NCBI GenBank assembly: GCA_002748425.1
Contig: PDSJ01000015.1
Coordinates: forward strand, 95,894-159,893
DNA length: 64,000 nt
Direction of reading: 5' to 3'
DNA from: a candidate division KSB3 bacterium
GTDB taxonomy: Bacteria > Moduliflexota > Moduliflexia > Moduliflexales > Moduliflexaceae
Shown: positions 57,460 to 64,000 of the stretch, in pieces
How positions within the stretch are numbered: the first letter of the stretch is position 1
Layout: the number at the start of each line of letters is the position of its first letter
The notes under the pieces: model-generated
What the model saw: only the letters and a program-made list of their open reading frames with translations
What the model was told of the DNA's origin: nothing
The model's database searches: none
Made by a program: the position numbers and the translations under genes

Positions 57460-57614
57460 CATAGGTGTCCCCGTGAGAATCCTGCCTGACATGAATCGGC
57501 TTGAAGCTCCGCAGCCCTTTCTCAACGTGTATTTGCTATGCGTTTTTCGTGTCTGGCTAGCCATTGTTCAGTATACTGCATAGGTTTTTTCAAAAGCGGC
57601 GTGAATGTGTTCTT

Positions 57615-57642
57615 CTCATCTTTCCTGTACAGGAAAGATGAG
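57615..57642. repeat. 28-bp perfect palindrome before rbsA
   Basis: A perfect, uninterrupted 28-bp palindrome centred on TGTACA, with half-site CTCATCTTTCCTGT (57615-57628). It lies 59 bp upstream of the rbsA ATG. It could be an operator for a dimeric regulator, or a cruciform or RNA hairpin. No other copy was seen in the window. Confidence 0.7.
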
Positions 57643-57700
57643 TTCAGGGGATGTCAACTTCTGCTTTGAGACGAAAAGATCGTTTTTAGAAGGTGTGTTT

Positions 57701-59233
57701 ATGAGCGCAGCTCACAATATTCTTGACTTACAACGTATTACAAAAGTGTTTCCAGGTGTTATCGCCCTGGATAAGGTTGATTTAGATATTATACAAGGGG
57801 AAGTGCATGTTTTGGTTGGGGAAAACGGTGCAGGAAAGTCCACGCTGATTAAAGTCCTTTGCGGGATCTATATTCCCGACAGCGGAGACATGCGTTATGC
57901 CGGTGCGCCGTATGCGCCTCATCATCCTCTGGATGCGATCAAGCAAGGGATTCGAGTTGTGTATCAGGAGTTTAATTTACTCTCATATCTCTCTGTCGCG
58001 GAAAATATTTTTTTCGAGCGGCTCCCTCAAAAAGCAGGATGGGTTGATTATCGGAAATTATACCGTGATACTGAGGAATTACTTGCCACTGTCGGTCTGG
58101 ATATTTCACCCAAGATGCCGGTTGAGCTGCTGGGAGTCGCGCAAATGCAGCTGATCGAAATTGCTAAAGCTCTGTCCAGTAAAAGCAAGGTCCTGATTTT
58201 GGACGAACCTACGGCCACGTTGACCACCAGGGAAATAGATACCTTGTTTAGCATTATTAAGAGTTTACAGCAAAAAGGTGTTACGATTATTTATATTTCT
58301 CACCGTCTTCAGGAACTGTACGAAATTGGTTCTCGAATTACTGTGCTGCGAAACGGCACGAAAGTCGGTACTCACTCAATTCATGATGTCGGGATCCCTG
58401 ATATTGTCAAAATGATGGTGGGGCGTTCAATGGATGAAGAATATCCTTTTAAAGAGGATATCATTCCTCAGGAAGAAGTGCTTCAGGTGAAAAATTTGCA
58501 GTATAAGGGAGGTGCACATAACGTCTCCTTGAGCGTGAGAAAGGGGGAACTGTTAGGCATTTCCGGTTTGGTCGGTTCTGGCCGGACTGAGACGATGCGG
58601 GCGATTTTCGGAGCTGATCCGCGAGAGCATGGCTCCATCATGATTCATGGGAAAGAAGTAAATATCCAGTCTCCCCGTGACGCAGTGAAGCACGGGCTTT
58701 GCCTTTTAACCGAAGATCGTAAGAATCAGGGCTTGATTTTAGATATGTCCTGTTCGGTGAATATCACCTTAAGCGACCTCGCCCAGGTCTCGCGAGGGGG
58801 GCTGTTACAAAACAACTTAGAATCCGATGCCTCCGCCAGGCTTGTTGATGAACTGGAGATTAAGACCCCGTCAGTCACTCAATGGGCGAGAAATCTTTCG
58901 GGCGGCAATCAACAAAAAGTCGTCATTGCCAAGTGGCTGTTCCGTAATGCGGATATTCTTATTTTTGACGAACCAACACGTGGTATCGATGTTGGCGCGA
59001 AATATGAAATTTATCTGCTGCTCTGGAAACTTGCGGAAGCAGGCAAGGCGATTATTATGGTCTCGTCGGATCTTCCCGAATTATTAGGCGTGTGCCATCG
59101 AATACTGGTCTTTTCAAATGGGAAAATTGCCGGAGACGTTTCTCGATCTGAATTCGATCAGGAACGGATTTTGTCATTATCATATCAGGAATATATTCGC
59201 CCTGCCGCAAAGAAGAGGAGAGCTCAAGCATGA
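57701..59233 (+). CDS. rbsA: Ribose ABC transporter ATPase (two NBDs)
   Basis: A 510-residue protein with two fused ATPase domains. NBD1 has Walker A GENGAGKST (about 39) and Walker B VLILDEPTATL. NBD2 has the degenerate GLVGSGRTE P-loop, signature NLSGGNQQKVVIAKWL and Walker B ILIFDEPTRGID. This is standard for sugar CUT2-type importers. AGAAGG precedes ATG 57701; a longer open start at 57605 overlaps the palindrome. Its stop overlaps rbsC by 4 bp. Confidence 0.95.
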   Translation: MSAAHNILDLQRITKVFPGVIALDKVDLDIIQGEVHVLVGENGAGKSTLIKVLCGIYIPDSGDMRYAGAPYAPHHPLDAIKQGIRVVYQEFNLLSYLSVAENIFFERLPQKAGWVDYRKLYRDTEELLATVGLDISPKMPVELLGVAQMQLIEIAKALSSKSKVLILDEPTATLTTREIDTLFSIIKSLQQKGVTIIYISHRLQELYEIGSRITVLRNGTKVGTHSIHDVGIPDIVKMMVGRSMDEEYPFKEDIIPQEEVLQVKNLQYKGGAHNVSLSVRKGELLGISGLVGSGRTETMRAIFGADPREHGSIMIHGKEVNIQSPRDAVKHGLCLLTEDRKNQGLILDMSCSVNITLSDLAQVSRGGLLQNNLESDASARLVDELEIKTPSVTQWARNLSGGNQQKVVIAKWLFRNADILIFDEPTRGIDVGAKYEIYLLLWKLAEAGKAIIMVSSDLPELLGVCHRILVFSNGKIAGDVSRSEFDQERILSLSYQEYIRPAAKKRRAQA

Positions 59234-60207
59234 AAGCAAAACGCATGATGTATTCACTTGTCAATGAAGCCGGGATTGGTGTTGCATTGATCCTGATCTG
59301 TTTTTTCTTTGCGATCGCCGCACCTAAATTTGCCAGCTATTTGAATTTTGCAAATATCCTTACCCAGATCAGCATTAATACGGTGATCTCAGTCGGCATG
59401 ACCTTTGTGATTTTATTGGGAGGCATCGATCTTTCTGTCGGGTCTGTGCTGGCGCTTGCGACAATCGTTGCAGGGAAGACAATTACGTATGAAGCGTTTC
59501 CGGTTTGGCTGGCGATCTCTCTGGCTGTGCTGGTCAGCATGATCGCAAGTTCTCTCTGCGGTTTATTTAACGGATTCGTTTCTGAACGCTGGAAAATTCA
59601 CTCGTTTATCGTAACATTGGGCATGTTGAATATTGCCCGGGGTGCTGCGCTTCAAATCAGCGATTCCCGCACAATTTTTATGTTTCCTGAGGTCTTTAAT
59701 AAGTTCGGCACGGCAACGGTGCTTGGCGTCCCGGTGATTTTTCTGATGGCGTTAGCCCTTGTTATTGCCGGGAGTTTCGTGCTCAGAAAATCCGTATTCG
59801 GCCGTATGATTTATGCGATTGGCAATAATGAAGAAGCGGTGAGGCTTTCCGGGCACAATACGGCACTGTATCAAGTGACGGCCTTTGTCATTTGCGGCGC
59901 AATGGTCGGAGTGGCCGCGATTATGTATATGCTTCGTCTGAATATTGCAAGTCCGATCCTCGGAGTGGGTTTTGAGCTGAATGCCATCGCAGCGGTTGTG
60001 ATCGGCGGGACCAGTATGAGCGGAGGCAAAGGCTCGCTCACCGGAACGTTTTTAGGCGCTTGTATCATGGGCGTGTTGAACAACGGCTTATTATTGATCG
60101 GGATGGGGGATTTCGCCCGACAGATGGTTACGGGCTTTATCATTGTCGTAGCTGTCATCGTCGATACGTATCGTGCGAAACTGTCAGTAAAGTTTCAATA
60201 TTCTTGA
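59230..60207 (+). CDS. rbsC: Ribose ABC transporter permease
   Basis: A 325-residue inner-membrane permease of the BPD_transp_2 (CUT2) family with about nine hydrophobic segments. Visible signatures are VISVGMTFVILLGGIDLSVGS, RWKIHSFIVTLGMLNIARG and ELNAIAAVVIGGTSMSGGKGS, the last being the cytoplasmic EAA-like loop. The gene starts by an ATGA overlap with rbsA and ends 90 bp before rbsK. Confidence 0.95.
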   Translation: MKAKRMMYSLVNEAGIGVALILICFFFAIAAPKFASYLNFANILTQISINTVISVGMTFVILLGGIDLSVGSVLALATIVAGKTITYEAFPVWLAISLAVLVSMIASSLCGLFNGFVSERWKIHSFIVTLGMLNIARGAALQISDSRTIFMFPEVFNKFGTATVLGVPVIFLMALALVIAGSFVLRKSVFGRMIYAIGNNEEAVRLSGHNTALYQVTAFVICGAMVGVAAIMYMLRLNIASPILGVGFELNAIAAVVIGGTSMSGGKGSLTGTFLGACIMGVLNNGLLLIGMGDFARQMVTGFIIVVAVIVDTYRAKLSVKFQYS

Positions 60208-60297
60208 AAAGGCAGCCCTTATGCCCATGTGATGCTGGTTCTCTGGCATGAGATCTTACAACAGGACTTCTTCTCAGGTGTGAAAGGACGCAGCTCT

Positions 60298-61221
60298 ATG
60301 AACAAACAGATTACAGTTGTTGGAAGCATAAATATGGATCTTGTCATACGGGTTCCCCGTATGCCGCTGCCCGGTGAAACGCTTGCAGGCGGTGACTTTC
60401 ATGTTATCCCCGGGGGCAAGGGAGCAAATCAGGCGGTTGCTGCCGCACGCCTTGGAGGAAGCGTAGCGATGATCGGTCGTGTTGGCGGCGATGATTTCGG
60501 ACGCCGGCAGCAGGAGGGATTGAGACGGGATGGTATCGATCTCTCACGGTTAAGTGTTGATGAGGATTGTGCGACCGGGATTGCTATGATTACTGTGGAT
60601 GAGTCCGGACAGAACAGTATCATCATTTCACCGGAAGCGAATGGCAGAGTCTCGGCAACGCAGGTTGAGGAGGCCGCAGAAGGCATTTGCCGCGCCAATA
60701 TGCTGCTCTGTCAGCTGGAAGTTCCGATCGAGGCCGTCACACGCGCTGTTGACATCGCGCATGCACATCAGGTCGCGGTGGCCTTGAATCCAGCTCCCGC
60801 CGCCCGTCTGGACGCATCGCTGCTAGAAAAAGTCAGCTATTTCATCGTCAATGAAACAGAAGCAGAGTTCTATTCAGATATTCAAGTCACCGATCGTGAA
60901 TCCGCGAAAAGAGCTGCACAGAAATTGCAACAATCCGGGATTGAAACTGTGCTGGTGACCCTTGGCGAAAAAGGCGTTTTGGTTGCTCATAATGGAGAAT
61001 TTTTTCACGAGGATGCTCTCAGCGTGCAGGCTGTTGATACCACCGCAGCCGGTGACACATTTGTCGGAGCATTTTCAGTAGCCATGACAGCGGGGCGCAC
61101 GTTGAGAGAGGCTGTCATGTTCGCAAGCCATGCCGCAGCATTAACAGTGACCAGGCTGGGCGCTCAGTCATCGATCCCCACATACGATGAAGTGGCCCAG
61201 TTTTTGAAAGAACGACAATAG
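60298..61221 (+). CDS. rbsK: Ribokinase
   Basis: A 307-residue PfkB-family kinase that phosphorylates imported ribose. The N-terminal VVGSINMDLVIRVPRMPLPG and GGKGANQAVAAARLGG signatures are present, and the anion hole/catalytic motif DTTAAGDTFVGAF (catalytic Asp about 252) is intact. GAAAGGA precedes ATG 60298, which fits the family; the frame is open back to 60229. It completes the rbs operon; rbsD and rbsR are absent from the window. The next gene begins 1 bp after its stop. Confidence 0.95.
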   Translation: MNKQITVVGSINMDLVIRVPRMPLPGETLAGGDFHVIPGGKGANQAVAAARLGGSVAMIGRVGGDDFGRRQQEGLRRDGIDLSRLSVDEDCATGIAMITVDESGQNSIIISPEANGRVSATQVEEAAEGICRANMLLCQLEVPIEAVTRAVDIAHAHQVAVALNPAPAARLDASLLEKVSYFIVNETEAEFYSDIQVTDRESAKRAAQKLQQSGIETVLVTLGEKGVLVAHNGEFFHEDALSVQAVDTTAAGDTFVGAFSVAMTAGRTLREAVMFASHAAALTVTRLGAQSSIPTYDEVAQFLKERQ

Positions 61222-61222
61222 C

Positions 61223-61807
61223 ATGACTCATAACAAAGATCATAGTGGGCAAAGACCGATGTCATGGATGCTATTTCATATAATGCTCTTAACCATGAAC
61301 ATCAGGAAGAGGTTTAGAAACATCGATGAAGAAATCAGTTTGGCTGAGATTAAAAGCGGGGACTATATTTTAGATTTTGGTTGTGGCCCCGGCTTTAATA
61401 CAATACCCGCAGCACAAAAAACAGGTCCGGACGGCAGAATATTTGCGCTTGATTTAAGCCCGCAAGCAATAAATATTGTCAAGAAGAAAGCTGCCAGGTA
61501 TCAATTAGAAAATATTGAAACGATACATTCTGGATGTCATACACACTTACAAGACAAGAGTATAGATCTTGTCTTGTTACATAATACCTTACCTCTTATT
61601 AAGGAAAAACAAAAGGTCTTGGATGAAATAGGGCGAGTCTTAAAGAAAGGTGGGAAATTATCATATATGAGTAGAGCAGGTTCACGTGTATGCTCACGTT
61701 TATATGGTAAAGATAGTATTAGTGATTCGAGTGTAAAAAAGATCTTAAAATATGATTATAATTTAATATATGATGTCGACGGTCATTTAATCTTTGAGAG
61801 AAATTAA
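61223..61807 (+). CDS. Class I SAM-dependent methyltransferase, AT-rich
   Basis: A 194-residue methyltransferase (Methyltransf_11/UbiE-like). Motif I is ILDFGCGPGFNTI, motif II FALDLSPQAI, and IDLVLLHNTLPL and VLKKGGKLSYMS follow. The substrate is unknown. The gene is visibly richer in A and T and uses different codons (ATA, AGA, TTA) than rbsK, from which it is separated by 1 bp. This suggests horizontal acquisition, but it has been fused into the end of the operon. Confidence 0.8.
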   Translation: MTHNKDHSGQRPMSWMLFHIMLLTMNIRKRFRNIDEEISLAEIKSGDYILDFGCGPGFNTIPAAQKTGPDGRIFALDLSPQAINIVKKKAARYQLENIETIHSGCHTHLQDKSIDLVLLHNTLPLIKEKQKVLDEIGRVLKKGGKLSYMSRAGSRVCSRLYGKDSISDSSVKKILKYDYNLIYDVDGHLIFERN

Positions 61808-61827
61808 TAGATGCTAATGTCATAAAA

Positions 61828-62307
61828 GTGAAATCATTCATAAAAGATATAATACGACCATTATTACTGGCGCCAGTTGTTTTTTTATTGCTGATACCTC
61901 TATTGCCGCTTTTTATTCTTTATGGAGTCTATCAATTCTTTAATGGGCTATGGTTGAGCTATAAATTCAGAAAACAATATGCTTCAGAAGGCAAGTACAT
62001 CCTGTTTGTATATTCAGAAAGTCCAAATTGGCAGGAATATATTGAAACAAATATTGTTCCAGTTCTTGAGGGAAAAACAGTTTTTCTAAATTGGTCAAAG
62101 AGGGCAGAATGGAGAAAAAGAAAACCGATCGAAGCAAAAATACTATTTCACTGGGGTGGAGATACTGAGTTCAATCCTATGGCGATTATCTTTGCCAAAA
62201 GATGGAGAATTAAAACGGTTAGGTTTCATCAGGCATTTAAACATTACAAACACGGAAAAGATAAGTTATTAAGAGAGAAGGAAGAGGAATTGTATGCTTA
62301 TCTTTAA
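61828..62307 (+). CDS. Small membrane protein, AT-rich, unknown
   Basis: A 159-residue protein with an N-terminal hydrophobic hairpin or long helix (about 10-35, LLLAPVVFLLLIPLLPLFIL) and a soluble basic C-terminal half (YILFVYSESPNWQEYIE ... FHQAFKHYKHGKDKLL). GTG start. Base composition matches the methyltransferase 20 bp upstream, so both probably arrived together. I do not recognise the family. It is followed by an attC-like hairpin. Confidence 0.6.
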   Translation: MKSFIKDIIRPLLLAPVVFLLLIPLLPLFILYGVYQFFNGLWLSYKFRKQYASEGKYILFVYSESPNWQEYIETNIVPVLEGKTVFLNWSKRAEWRKRKPIEAKILFHWGGDTEFNPMAIIFAKRWRIKTVRFHQAFKHYKHGKDKLLREKEEELYAYL

Positions 62308-62325
62308 TCTAAGCATGAAGGTAAC

Positions 62326-62382
62326 AGCTAACAAGTCGGTTCACCGGAATCGTTTCCCTCGCCGGTGAACTTTGCGTTGAGG
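62326..62382. repeat. attC-like imperfect hairpin after the AT-rich pair
   Basis: A 57-bp element runs from AGCTAAC (62326-62332) to GTTGAGG (62376-62382), close to the RYYYAAC and GTTRRRY ends of integron attC sites. A 9-bp inner stem, GTTCACCGG (62339-62347) and CCGGTGAAC (62362-62370), lies inside. It starts 18 bp after a short gene, as cassettes do. The outer arms match only partly, and no integrase gene is visible. Confidence 0.35.
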
Positions 62383-62447
62383 CTGTAGAAAAAGTCTAAA
62401 TAGCATGATATTACAGGATAAATTTGGTCTAGTTTGATCAAACCCAA

Positions 62448-62663
62448 TTGACCGGTTCACCTTTCATACGAGTCCTGTCATGCCCAGCTCTAAGCCAACA
62501 CATCCTGCTTCTGCCCGTTTATCCAGATCGCCAGCTTCAAAAAGGCAGCTTTGAGTATGTCATTGATCATATAATGGCCAACGAACTGGATCTGTCTGAT
62601 CGTATAAGAATGATGAGACCGGAGCTCCGGCCTACAATCCGTGTCTCCTCCTTAAGGTCATAG
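62448..62663 (+). pseudogene. IS1182-family transposase N-terminal remnant
   Basis: The middle of this 71-codon frame (LLLPVYPDRQLQKGSFEYVI then DHIMANELDLS, about 62505-62601) matches the start of IS1182-type transposases. The similarity then ends abruptly, and the rest of the transposase is absent. It is a remnant of a lost element. The rest of the 62308-62850 gap holds the attC-like element upstream and AT-rich sequence without recognisable content downstream. Confidence 0.55.
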
Positions 62664-62850
62664 TCTTTGCCTGCTCGAGAGGAATAACGTCCAGCAGAGA
62701 AATTGCCAGATGCTGTGAAGAGCACGTAGTTTTCATGGCGTTAGAAGATTAAATTGACTTTTTCAGTGTTTTGTATTTAACTAATACTTGGCCAATTACT
62801 ACGAGTGACATAAACGAGGAGGATTTTAATGATTTCACAAGTAAGATTAA

Positions 62851-63301
62851 TTAATTATAAGAGATTTCGATGCGAAAGTATATTGTCAACATCCCTAACT
62901 TACGTCCATCCCATAACCTGTCACTCATAACCTCAATCGACCAGCTCTGATTTATCCTTTCTGGAACTCTCAGACCTTGGGGATTTCGGCAAGGAAAGCG
63001 TCGCTTTCCTTTACGACGCATATTCAAACCCATTTTACAATATACTCTATGCACTCGTTTATGATTCCACCGATATCCTTGTCGCTTAAGAAGAGCAAAT
63101 AGTTTGGGAAATCCATAACGAGGGTAGCGATCAACCAGTTCATTGAGTTTTTCCATCACAGAACGGTCTTTATCAATATCCGGTCTATAGAGATAAACAC
63201 TACGGCTGAAATTTAATATCCGGCAGCAGGCACGAACGCTCAGTGAGTAAAAGTTGCGAGCGTAGTCAACCAACTCTCGTTTCTCTGCTGCCTTTAGAGC
63301 T
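62851..63301 (-). pseudogene. IS3-family OrfB, truncated integrase
   Basis: Reading on after a -1 shift, about 150 residues of OrfB are present. HTH_21-type VRACCRILNFSRSVYLYRP is followed by RYPRYGFPKLFALLKRQGY, HKRVHRVYCKMGLNMRRKGKR and SWSIEVMSDRLWDGRKL. The family then continues with an rve DDE domain, but here it breaks off into unrelated AT-rich sequence (YFRIEISYN stop). Most of the catalytic core is missing, so it is inactive. Confidence 0.78.
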
Positions 63302-63560
63302 TTTTTTCGATAATGTCCTTGAGAACCTCGTGTGCAAGACTCAAGTTGGCATACATCTGCTTCAGCTTACGGTTTTCTGACTCAAGATCTTTCAGCCGCA
63401 TAATATCGGAGGCCTCCATCCCTCCATATTTTGCCTTCCAGTTATAGTAAGTTCCCTGGCTTACGCCCTGTTCCCGGCATACGGCTGTAACCGTTCTGCC
63501 TCCTTCTACCTGTTTCAGTACCTTGATTATTTGCTGTTCACTAAAACGTTTCTTGCGCAT
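63294..63560 (-). CDS. IS3-family OrfA (transposase helix-turn-helix)
   Basis: An 88-residue protein with the family layout: RFSEQQIIKVLKQVEGGRTV, the HTH CREQGVSQGTYYNWKAKYGG, and a leucine-zipper tail (LKDLESENRKLKQMYANLSL) ending DIIEKKL. TAAGGAGGAAT precedes the ATG. It appears complete, and ends at the frameshift site. With OrfB truncated it cannot move the element itself. Confidence 0.9.
   Translation of the reverse strand: MRKKRFSEQQIIKVLKQVEGGRTVTAVCREQGVSQGTYYNWKAKYGGMEASDIMRLKDLESENRKLKQMYANLSLAHEVLKDIIEKKL
63300..63306 (-). other. Programmed -1 frameshift site A AAA AAG
   Basis: On the minus strand, codons GAA AAA AAG near the end of orfA form the heptamer A AAA AAG. A -1 slip moves from orfA, which stops 2 codons later, into GCTCTAAAG, in frame with orfB. 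This is the standard way IS3-type elements make the OrfAB transposase. Confidence 0.7.
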
Positions 63561-63673
63561 AATTCCTCCTTAGTTGATGGAGGGAAAGTATGAAACATTT
63601 CTCTAATTTTTGCTGGTTCTATTTTAAGGGATAAGGACAAGGATAGTGTAACTTACGATGACAAAACAAACAT

Positions 63674-63775
63674 TGTCATTCTGAGCTTGTCGAAGAATTT
63701 CAATGCGGGAGATCCTTCGTCGTAAACTCCTCAGGATGACATTGCTTGTCATTCTGAGCAAAGCGAAGAATCTCG
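63674..63775. repeat. TGTCATTCTGAGC-type repeat cluster
   Basis: Three related copies occur: direct TGTCATTCTGAGCTTGTCGA (63674-63700), inverted (GAGATCCTTCG...CTCAGGATGACA, 63709-63741) and direct TGTCATTCTGAGCAAAGCGA (63747-63775). Sequences of this kind are scattered in many bacterial genomes as small non-coding, MITE-like repeats. The inverted pair can fold into a long hairpin. An open frame across 63703-63939 is an artefact of this repeat. Confidence 0.7.
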
Positions 63776-63803
63776 GAATTTCATCTACGTTGCACTATCA
63801 TAA

Positions 63804-63837
63804 AAAAAGGAAGCATCCTTTCAGATGCTTCCTTTTT
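63804..63837. terminator. Bidirectional rho-independent terminator
   Basis: A 14-bp perfect stem, AAAAAGGAAGCATC (63804-63817) and GATGCTTCCTTTTT (63824-63837), has a 6-nt loop. T runs leave it in both directions. It isolates the repeat region from the promoter that follows. Confidence 0.85.
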
Positions 63838-63940
63838 CTACATTTTAATTTTTTAAAAACAAAGATAAAAAATTTTTTAAAATATTTTAAATATGTTAAA
63901 GTAGTCGATTTTGAAAAAGCAATTAACATTCTGAAATAAT

Positions 63941-63969
63941 TTGATAAATGTGAAAAAATAAGCTATAAT
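63941..63969 (+). promoter_or_regulatory. Strong promoter at the window end
   Basis: TTGATA (63941-63946), 17 bp, TATAAT (63964-63969), in very AT-rich sequence after a terminator. The -10 is perfect. It should drive a plus-strand gene that lies beyond the window. Confidence 0.65.
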
Positions 63970-64000
63970 AATTGCAAGAAACCAGATTGATACTCGTCTT

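Larger units (their letters stand above)
62851..63622 (-). mobile_element. Truncated IS3-family (IS407/IS150-like) element
   Basis: Contains a complete orfA and a truncated orfB linked by a -1 frameshift site. The 5' end on the minus strand is probably near 63622, where AGAACCAGCAAAAATTAGAG resembles IS3-type terminal repeats. The other end is lost: OrfB similarity stops at about 62885, before the catalytic DDE domain is complete. It is therefore not autonomous. Confidence 0.75.

Noticed and set aside
63703..63939. 78-residue plus-strand open frame
   Set aside because: It runs through the TGTCATTCTGAGC repeats and a terminator hairpin, so it is non-coding.

Overview
The window looks like chromosome from a free-living Gram-negative bacterium with a two-membrane envelope. 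It carries an Omp85/BamA-like outer-membrane protein, LpxK (lipid A), periplasmic binding proteins, lipoproteins, a SPOR protein and a lytic transglycosylase. Base composition is near balanced. The mix of Omp85 with many POTRA repeats, a DUF4388 regulator, cNMP-patatin fusions, STAS proteins and BioG-type biotin synthesis suggests a deltaproteobacterium-like lineage or an uncultured candidate phylum. The phylum cannot be fixed from the sequence alone. No rRNA, tRNA or CRISPR array was seen.

Layout. 1-7 kb: bifunctional-nuclease-family protein, gap, a hisS/FAD-oxidoreductase pair, then a lipoprotein-rsmB pair. 7-14 kb: a nucleoside-salvage block made of a secreted 5'-nucleotidase, a BMP-type binding protein, an ATPase and two permeases; the first permease has a large extra domain. 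14-21 kb: an S1 protease lipoprotein, a three-gene minus-strand signalling operon (receiver, DUF4388 pseudo-receiver, and a cNMP/ParA-like/patatin protein whose catalytic residues are missing), an SH3b-DUF1566 protein, a YdcF-type protein and a receiver. 21-34 kb: clpB, lpxK, a queuosine-precursor transporter, a subtilase, argS, a SPOR protein, a GH114-like protein and uvrC. 34-38 kb: a tightly overlapping Gfo/Idh, STAS, 68-aa protein, STAS, ThiF operon. 38-46 kb: a NurA-like nuclease, an Omp85 with seven POTRA repeats, and a UvrD helicase with an inserted DEDDh exonuclease. 46-51 kb: a four-gene overlapping operon (Ycf46-like AAA ATPase, receiver-PAS-GAF protein, an internally deleted MESH1-like hydrolase, and an Slt transglycosylase). 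51-56 kb: biotin operon bioB-F-G-C-D. 56-61 kb: ribose import and phosphorylation, rbsB-A-C-K. 61-64 kb: an AT-rich accessory tail with a methyltransferase, a membrane protein, an attC-like hairpin, transposase remnants, a truncated IS3-type element with a -1 frameshift site, a TGTCATTCTGAGC repeat cluster, a terminator and a strong promoter.

Functional links. The 5'-nucleotidase can release nucleosides outside the cytoplasm for the adjacent BMP-type ABC importer. The rbs genes form a complete ribose uptake and activation path. The bio genes cover pimelate release through sulfur insertion except for BioA, which is not in the window. The accessory tail follows rbsK without a gap and marks the boundary of an acquired or rearranged segment. 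The strongest candidates for undescribed biology are the doubly inactive-looking cNMP/ParA-like/patatin protein with its receiver and pseudo-receiver partners, the STAS-mini-STAS-E1 operon, and the Ycf46/receiver/decayed-MESH1/Slt operon.
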